From the NCBI GenBank assembly GCA_964508225.1, contig CAZDRX010000004.1:19951-83950 (forward strand): 64,000 bases of DNA. Direction: 5' to 3'. The position numbers and the translations under genes are program-made. Within the stretch, counting starts at the first letter, position 1; every line of letters starts with the position of its first letter. The notes beneath the pieces were generated by a model. It was not told the DNA's origin. It did no database searches and worked only from the letters and a program-made list of their open reading frames with translations. Of this stretch, positions 59,192 to 64,000 are shown piece after piece. This stretch comes from CAZDRX01 sp964508225 (GTDB lineage Bacteria > Patescibacteriota > Gracilibacteria > Peribacterales > Peribacteraceae).

Positions 59192-61660
59192 TTACAGTGA
59201 CTTGAGCGCCTTCGGGAGTGCGTCTTTCCACAGTCCGGTCGCTTCCTTGAGATCGATCTCGAGGAGCGTGGAACCGTTCCTCCGCACGGAAAGTGACGGC
59301 TCAGGAACCGTGACACCGATTTTCTGGAGAGTGAGACCTGCCTTCTTGGCAGCGGACTCCACAGACTCGGCGTCACTTTCCGAGACTTCGAGGACGAAGC
59401 CGCCGGTTTCGGAGAAAAGCACCGTGTCGTTCCTGAGCCCCGTACCAATGGAGCTTGCATCCACAGAAACGCCGATCGTGCCTCCCATCCCGCGCTTCGG
59501 CGTGGTCATTTCATAGAGAGCGAGGAGCAGGCCGCCCTCGCTGATGTCGTGACAGGCGAGGACGTGCGACGACGAAATGAGATCGCTGAGCAGGAGAATT
59601 TCCTTGAGGACGACAGGAACGTCGGGGGCAGGGACATTCGCACCGAGCAGAGAGTTTCTTCTGCCGCCGGTGAGCGTTTCCAGAATATGATAGTACGCAC
59701 TGCCTCCACACTCATCCTTGCGGTCTCCGAGGAGGTAGAGCACGGAGCCTGCGCGCTTGAGCTGCATGTCCACGGCTTTGCGTGCGTCCTTCATCACTCC
59801 CGCGATGCAGACGTTCGCCGTCGGATCGATCTGACCTTCCTTCGTGGCGTTGTAGAGACTGACGTTGCCGCTGATGACGGGGACGGGCTCACCCCCGACG
59901 GAAAGTGCTCTGGCAGCGTCCGAGATTCCCTTCACCCCCTGCTCAAGCGCCCAGAGGTGCTCGGGGATTTCAGGGTTGCCGTAGTTCAGACAGTCCGTGA
60001 TGCAGCGGGGGAGCGCGCCCACCGCCGCAACGTTGCGGGAATTCTCGATGAAGGCATTCACACCCTGCAGGTACGGTGAAATACGTCCGTAGCGTCCGTT
60101 GCCTCCGCATGCGAGTGCGACGCCGACAAAGCGATCAGCCTCAGGGAGATCCTCCTCCCACCCCGGATGCTCGCCGTCGATCTCGTAGCTCTTGATGTCC
60201 GCGAGCGGCATGATCACCGTCGCATCCGCTTCGCCGGGTTCGATGACCGTGTTGCCGAGGATATTCTTATCGTAGTGACGGAACACGCGTGATTTGCTCG
60301 CATGGGTCGGGTGTGTGATGAGCGCGCGGAAGATCTCCTCAAGCGAGAGAGCTTTCTTCCCGATCTTCACCGTGGATCCGGTGCAGTGGATCTGCGGCTC
60401 GGTGAAGACCGCATCGGGCTGCTTCGTCGGCCGGACGTACTGAAGTCCGGACGTGATGTCCGTGGACTTTGCGTCACAGACGATCTTGCCCTTGTGCTTG
60501 AGAATGTAGCGGTCATCCTCCGTGACCTTTCCGATGACGGAAGCGCGGGCCCCCTCCGCGACAGCAGGAAGATCCCACGTTTCGTTGTAATGCTTGAGGA
60601 TGTGCTTCGTCAGACTCGGATGACAGATCCAGCAGAAACGTTCCTGCGTCTCCGCGCACCCGATGACTTCCGGCGGAAGGCCGGGGAGCGCCGTGTGAAT
60701 CTTCTCAAGATCGACGATGGCGCCCATGCCGACGGGGGCGACCTGCTCGACGGAAGCACAGACGTTGCCTCCGGCACCAAGGTCTTTGAAACTTACTTTG
60801 TCGAGCTTGTCCTCGCGGACGAGCCAGTCGAAGAGGGCATACGAGGAAGCGAGGAGGTGCCTCTCGAGGAACGGGTTGGGTTCCTGCACCGCCCCCGCAT
60901 TCTTCTCCTTGTCTTCCTCCTCCATGGTTGCGCTGGCGAAGGACGCGCCACCGAAGCCGCTTTTGTCTGTGGGCTTCCCGACGATGATGATGTCATATCC
61001 TTCCTTGCCGGCTTCCTTCTGCGCGTAGCTGTGGATGATCTCGTCTTCACGGATGAGACCGAGCGAGACGACATTCACGAGACAGCTCTCGTTGTAGGCG
61101 TCGTCGAAGACCGTGTCGCCTCCGAGGTTCGGGATCCCAAGGGCGTTGCCGTACCCCGCGACGCCGCGGATGACTTCCGTTGCGATCGCGCGTGACTCCT
61201 CATTTTTCAGGTCACCGAGGCGAAGAGAGTCCATCGAGCCGATGACACGGGCACCCATGCAAAGGACATCACGGACACAGCCGCCGACACCCGTCGCGGC
61301 GCCTTCGTAGGGAACAACCTGTGAGGGATGATTGTGAGATTCATGACTCATGACGAGCCCCCAACGCTTTCCCTTGGGACCTTCCGTGATCGCAATGATG
61401 CCACTGTCCTCCTTGGGACCGAGAATGACGTGCTTGCCCGTCGTCGGAAATGCCTTCAGGAACCTGCGGCTGGATTTGTAGCTGCAGTGCTCGCTTCCCT
61501 GGATTCCCCAGATCGTCGCCTCTGTCACCGTAGGCGGCCTCTTGAGCATCTCCTGCACCTTCCGGGCCTCTTCGACGGTGAGTCCGATCTGGTGCTCCTT
61601 CAGGCATGCCTTCACCTGCTCGTCGGTCATCGTGGCGAAGGACAGGGTTTTCTGGGACAT
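59192..61660 (-). CDS. purL: Phosphoribosylformylglycinamidine synthase, PurL subunit
   Basis: 822 residues. Converts FGAR and glutamine-derived ammonia to FGAM with ATP. Motifs: SEHCSYKSSRRFLKAFPT (catalytic His), VMSHESHNHPSQVVPYEGAATGVGG split in two parts, MDSLRLGD, GIPNLGGDTVFD, and the second half LKDLGAGGNVCASVEQV, ISGNVSLYNATKEG, LACHDISEGGLLLALYEM. It is longer than small PurL but lacks the PurQ domain, consistent with the separate PurQ at 22858. A TAGAAT box sits 15 nt upstream of the ATG. Confidence 0.96.
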   Translation of the reverse strand: MSQKTLSFATMTDEQVKACLKEHQIGLTVEEARKVQEMLKRPPTVTEATIWGIQGSEHCSYKSSRRFLKAFPTTGKHVILGPKEDSGIIAITEGPKGKRWGLVMSHESHNHPSQVVPYEGAATGVGGCVRDVLCMGARVIGSMDSLRLGDLKNEESRAIATEVIRGVAGYGNALGIPNLGGDTVFDDAYNESCLVNVVSLGLIREDEIIHSYAQKEAGKEGYDIIIVGKPTDKSGFGGASFASATMEEEDKEKNAGAVQEPNPFLERHLLASSYALFDWLVREDKLDKVSFKDLGAGGNVCASVEQVAPVGMGAIVDLEKIHTALPGLPPEVIGCAETQERFCWICHPSLTKHILKHYNETWDLPAVAEGARASVIGKVTEDDRYILKHKGKIVCDAKSTDITSGLQYVRPTKQPDAVFTEPQIHCTGSTVKIGKKALSLEEIFRALITHPTHASKSRVFRHYDKNILGNTVIEPGEADATVIMPLADIKSYEIDGEHPGWEEDLPEADRFVGVALACGGNGRYGRISPYLQGVNAFIENSRNVAAVGALPRCITDCLNYGNPEIPEHLWALEQGVKGISDAARALSVGGEPVPVISGNVSLYNATKEGQIDPTANVCIAGVMKDARKAVDMQLKRAGSVLYLLGDRKDECGGSAYYHILETLTGGRRNSLLGANVPAPDVPVVLKEILLLSDLISSSHVLACHDISEGGLLLALYEMTTPKRGMGGTIGVSVDASSIGTGLRNDTVLFSETGGFVLEVSESDAESVESAAKKAGLTLQKIGVTVPEPSLSVRRNGSTLLEIDLKEATGLWKDALPKALKSL

Positions 61661-61790
61661 AAAAAGGATGCGCTGATTCTAGCGTCTGAGCCGCAGCCAG
61701 TCATCCCGAAAGATGCGGCATCCGCGAGCCGTTTTGCGTCCAAGAGCTCGCCGTGAGGTGCACCAAGCCGGTCGATGCTATCCTTCGGGT

Positions 61791-63131
61791 ATGCGAAGGC
61801 TTCTCCATTCCTTCTTCTCCCAGCAGCGTATCGCGGGCGGCGCTCTCGTGCTCGCCGTAACGCAGCTGCTCGCCTCGGCGTGCGGATTTCTCCGTGATCA
61901 GGCCTTCTCGATCATGTTCCCGCTCGACAAAGATCCGATCGGGGTTGCATCGGTCTACATCGCCGCGTTCCGGCCGAGCGATCTCCTCTTTCAGATCTTC
62001 GTGATGTCATGCTTGAGCGTCGTCGTGGTTCCTTTCCTCGCATCGCACCTCGCGCACGGCAGGAGGGCGGAGGTCGACCGCATCCTCACGAGCACGATGA
62101 TCGTCTTCGGAGCGTTCTTCGGCGTCGTCGCTCTCGTGCTTGCGATCTTCTTCCCGTGGGTGGCGCCCCACCTCGTGAAGTTCACGGGACCGTCGCTTGA
62201 GCTCTATATCCAGTTCGGACGGATCGCGCTCTTCACGAACTTCCTCTTCGTCTTCGGCAACGCCCTCGGCCAGTACCTCATCGCAGTACAGCGGTACTGG
62301 ATCTACGGGATTACCCCCATCCTCTGGTGCCTCTCCACGATCGCCGGCACGTACTTCCTCTCGCCCATCCTCGGTCCGGTGGGGCCCATCGTCGGGACGG
62401 TCATCGGCACACTCATCTATGTCGCCGTCCGTGCCGCATCCGTCGTCCGTCATGGATTCGTCCCGCAACTGAGTGCCGACGGCATCCTGCATGGCGAAAT
62501 CCGCGACATGGGCCTGCTCATCATTCCGCGCATGGCGGCTCTCGGGGCGCTCCAGCTTCAGCTCCTCCTTCTCGACCGACTCGCTTCCGGTCTGGGGAAG
62601 TCGATGGTCGCGCTCAACCAGTTTGCGAGCAATTTCGAGTCCGTGATCCCCGGCATCGTCGGCGTCGCGATCGCACAGTCGACATTTTCACTCCTCAGCC
62701 AGGCCGCAGCGCGCAACGACGTGAAGCTCCTGCTCTCGCAGATGAGGAAGGCGATCACATTCAATCTCTGGCTTGCGCTGCCCGGCACCGTCGCGCTCGT
62801 GCTCTGTTCCGGCATCGCCGCATGGCTCATGCGTCTTGATGCTTCCATCGCCCCGACGTTCATCAACGCGCTCCTCATCTACGCACTGGCCGTGCCGTTC
62901 GAAAGTACGAATCACATTATTCTCCGGTCGTTCTACGCGCTCAAGAACACAGGTTGGCCTGCTCTGACGAGCGCCGTGAGCTGCTTCGCCGCTGTCACAG
63001 CCGGAACGCTGCTCGTCCCGTCGCTCGGCGTGTACGCCCTCGCCGTCGCCTACGTCACGGCGCAGGCCTGTCAGACCGTATTCCTGTCTTTCGCATTCCG
63101 GAGACATGTGCGCACCAGACTCGCCGCCTAA
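61791..63131 (+). CDS. murJ: Lipid II flippase MurJ (MviN)
   Basis: 446 residues from ATG 61791. MOP-superfamily membrane protein with about 13-14 helices, flips lipid II. Features: GFLRDQAFSIMFPLD near the N-terminus (RD motif of MurJ helix 1), RPSDLLFQIFVMSCLSVVVV, LFTNFLFVFGNALGQYLIAV, PRMAALGALQLQLLLLDRLA, and AIAQSTFSLLSQAAARND. TGC-TATCCT ends 6 nt before the ATG, deciding this start. The in-frame ATG at 61713 is rejected. The TAA stop interlocks with the TAG of the convergent gene. Confidence 0.9.
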   Translation: MRRLLHSFFSQQRIAGGALVLAVTQLLASACGFLRDQAFSIMFPLDKDPIGVASVYIAAFRPSDLLFQIFVMSCLSVVVVPFLASHLAHGRRAEVDRILTSTMIVFGAFFGVVALVLAIFFPWVAPHLVKFTGPSLELYIQFGRIALFTNFLFVFGNALGQYLIAVQRYWIYGITPILWCLSTIAGTYFLSPILGPVGPIVGTVIGTLIYVAVRAASVVRHGFVPQLSADGILHGEIRDMGLLIIPRMAALGALQLQLLLLDRLASGLGKSMVALNQFASNFESVIPGIVGVAIAQSTFSLLSQAAARNDVKLLLSQMRKAITFNLWLALPGTVALVLCSGIAAWLMRLDASIAPTFINALLIYALAVPFESTNHIILRSFYALKNTGWPALTSAVSCFAAVTAGTLLVPSLGVYALAVAYVTAQACQTVFLSFAFRRHVRTRLAA

Positions 63132-63766
63132 CGCATCTTCAGCTCGACGGTGCTCGGCTTCGTGCGAACGGGTTCAGCTGCGCCATTGATCCGCAGTACG
63201 CGGACCTGCGCCGAATTGAGGGGATTCAGGGTGAGGAGAACGGGTTTGCCGATGAGCGTGAGACCATCCGTACCGCGTACGGAGTAATTGATATTCACCT
63301 CGGTCTCGTTCGTGATGTTGTACGTGCTTGACCGGCCGTCGGACGTGAGAACCGTGACAGCAGACCCGTTGATGGACTGGAGCGTGCCATTGAGCGAGAG
63401 CGCCGGATTCAGCTCGATGTTCATGATGACGACGAGCGAGGCGGTGAGTGAATCGGAGCCGATTCTCCAGCCACGGATACGGACTTGCATGTTCTTGGAG
63501 ACATTCACGGGCCGCAGGTACTTCCGGCTGAGTTTGCCTTCGGAAATAATCTCCGTGTCCTTGTCGAGGACGACGGTGACGATCTGTCCGTTCTGTGCCT
63601 TCACCGTGTACTGGCCGCCGTATTCCTGAAATGATTCTTTGTCTGAGATCTTCACCTCCTGCACGGTTCCCGTGATCGTGACGCGTGGGCCGATGCCCTC
63701 AAGTGCGAAGGCCGCGGCGGGGATAAGAAGAGAGGCAAGTCCGGCGGAGAGAAGAATGCGGCGCAT
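63128..63766 (-). CDS. Exported protein with OB/DUF5666-like repeats
   Basis: 212 residues. Signal peptide ILLSAGLASLLIPAAAFA, cleavage before LEGIG. Two similar beta-barrel-like halves: VTITGTVQEVKISDKESFQE with VTVVLDKDTEIIS, and LSLNGTLQSINGSAVTVLTS with YNITNETEVNINYSV. This is the layout of DUF5666-type OB-fold proteins. Function unknown. Confidence 0.6.
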   Translation of the reverse strand: MRRILLSAGLASLLIPAAAFALEGIGPRVTITGTVQEVKISDKESFQEYGGQYTVKAQNGQIVTVVLDKDTEIISEGKLSRKYLRPVNVSKNMQVRIRGWRIGSDSLTASLVVIMNIELNPALSLNGTLQSINGSAVTVLTSDGRSSTYNITNETEVNINYSVRGTDGLTLIGKPVLLTLNPLNSAQVRVLRINGAAEPVRTKPSTVELKMR

Positions 63767-63884
63767 ACAGAAGGAGGGGAGAGAGACCGTCGAAGACGGT
63801 GGAAGTGAGCGGATCTTACAGAATCACGGAAGAAGCCGCACCCTGCAACATCGTTAATCCACGGTCTGCACAAGCCGAATTCGG

Positions 63885-64000
63885 CTACTTCTTGCGGACC
63901 TGCGTGAAGTCGAGCTCCACCGGCGTATCGCGGTCGAAGATCAGGACGAGCACCGTGAGCTTGCCCTTGTCCACGTCCACGGCATCAATCGTGCCTTCGT
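63885..64000 (-). CDS. nusG: Transcription elongation factor NusG, C-terminal part
   Basis: The window ends inside the gene. The visible 38 residues are the KOW domain end: GTIDAVDVDKGKLTVLVLIF followed by DRDTPVELDFTQVRKK and TAG. The phrase TPVELDFxQV is diagnostic for NusG. This domain binds ribosomal protein S10 or Rho. Upstream (outside the window) secE would be expected. Confidence 0.93.
   Translation of the reverse strand, partial: EGTIDAVDVDKGKLTVLVLIFDRDTPVELDFTQVRKK

Overview
The window looks like a chromosomal segment of a Candidate Phyla Radiation (Patescibacteria) bacterium, most likely of the Peribacteria/Peregrinibacteria group. That placement is inferred from gene style, not from a marker tree. 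It rests on GC-rich DNA, very compact gene spacing with overlapping stops and starts, serine-rich surface proteins, a lone riboflavin kinase domain, many small lineage-specific membrane proteins, and TGA acting as an ordinary stop (which argues against the code-25 Gracilibacteria/Absconditabacteria). There is no rRNA, no CRISPR array, no recognisable transposase and no gene-free stretch longer than about 300 bases. Two 10-N assembly gaps lie inside genes.

Layout. 1-4129: end of a TPM-domain protein, two exported proteins, a six-PKD membrane protein and a 32-residue membrane miniprotein. 4126-8326: tsaD, lgt, a murE-like ligase, riboflavin kinase, a small hypothetical gene and tRNA-Ser. 8490-13016: a calcium-type P-type ATPase between two tRNA-Ser genes, an L,D-transpeptidase and a GT4 glycosyltransferase. 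13107-17466: rsmH-ftsL, pyruvate kinase and a PMT-family O-mannosyltransferase. 17634-20749: two serine-rich surface proteins. 20813-25247: tRNA-Arg, DUF4870, pyrH, frr, purQ, a SpoU methylase and a small hypothetical gene. 25256-29350: membrane and lipoprotein genes, an M29 aminopeptidase and a DsbA-like protein whose two halves are in swapped order. 29486-41523: alpha-2-macroglobulin plus PBP1C, a type-II NADH dehydrogenase, and a TMTC-like TPR membrane protein. 41556-46515: tRNA-Phe and an unassigned helicase/HTH operon. 46687-54023: obg, dnaK behind a CIRCE operator, gap, nfo and cca. 54070-64000: CorC-type protein, DUF2975, tRNA-Ile, rpmA, initiator tRNA, ftsB-like, murC, purL, murJ and the end of nusG.

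How it fits together. Much of the window builds and decorates a cell envelope: MurE, MurC, MurJ, PBP1C, L,D-transpeptidase, Lgt, FtsL/FtsB-like proteins, glycosyl- and mannosyltransferases, and the serine-rich substrates that the mannosyltransferases may modify. Core translation genes (frr, rpmA, tsaD, cca, rsmH, tRNAs), purine synthesis (purL, purQ) and lower glycolysis (gap, pyk) fill the rest.

Most notable observations. (1) Three tRNA genes (Arg, Phe, Ile) each carry, just upstream of their 5' end, a small GC-rich hairpin next to a 19-23 bp copy of the tRNA 5' end. The copy always stops at the D-loop GG, and only tRNAs with the GTAGCTCA motif are affected. (2) A DsbA-like protein appears circularly permuted. 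(3) A large share of genes have a -10 box 6-9 nt before the start codon, which predicts widespread leaderless transcription. (4) A two-gene SF2 helicase plus multi-HTH operon sits next to one of the hairpin-marked tRNAs. (5) A PMT mannosyltransferase is divergent from a 951-residue Ser/Thr-rich surface protein.
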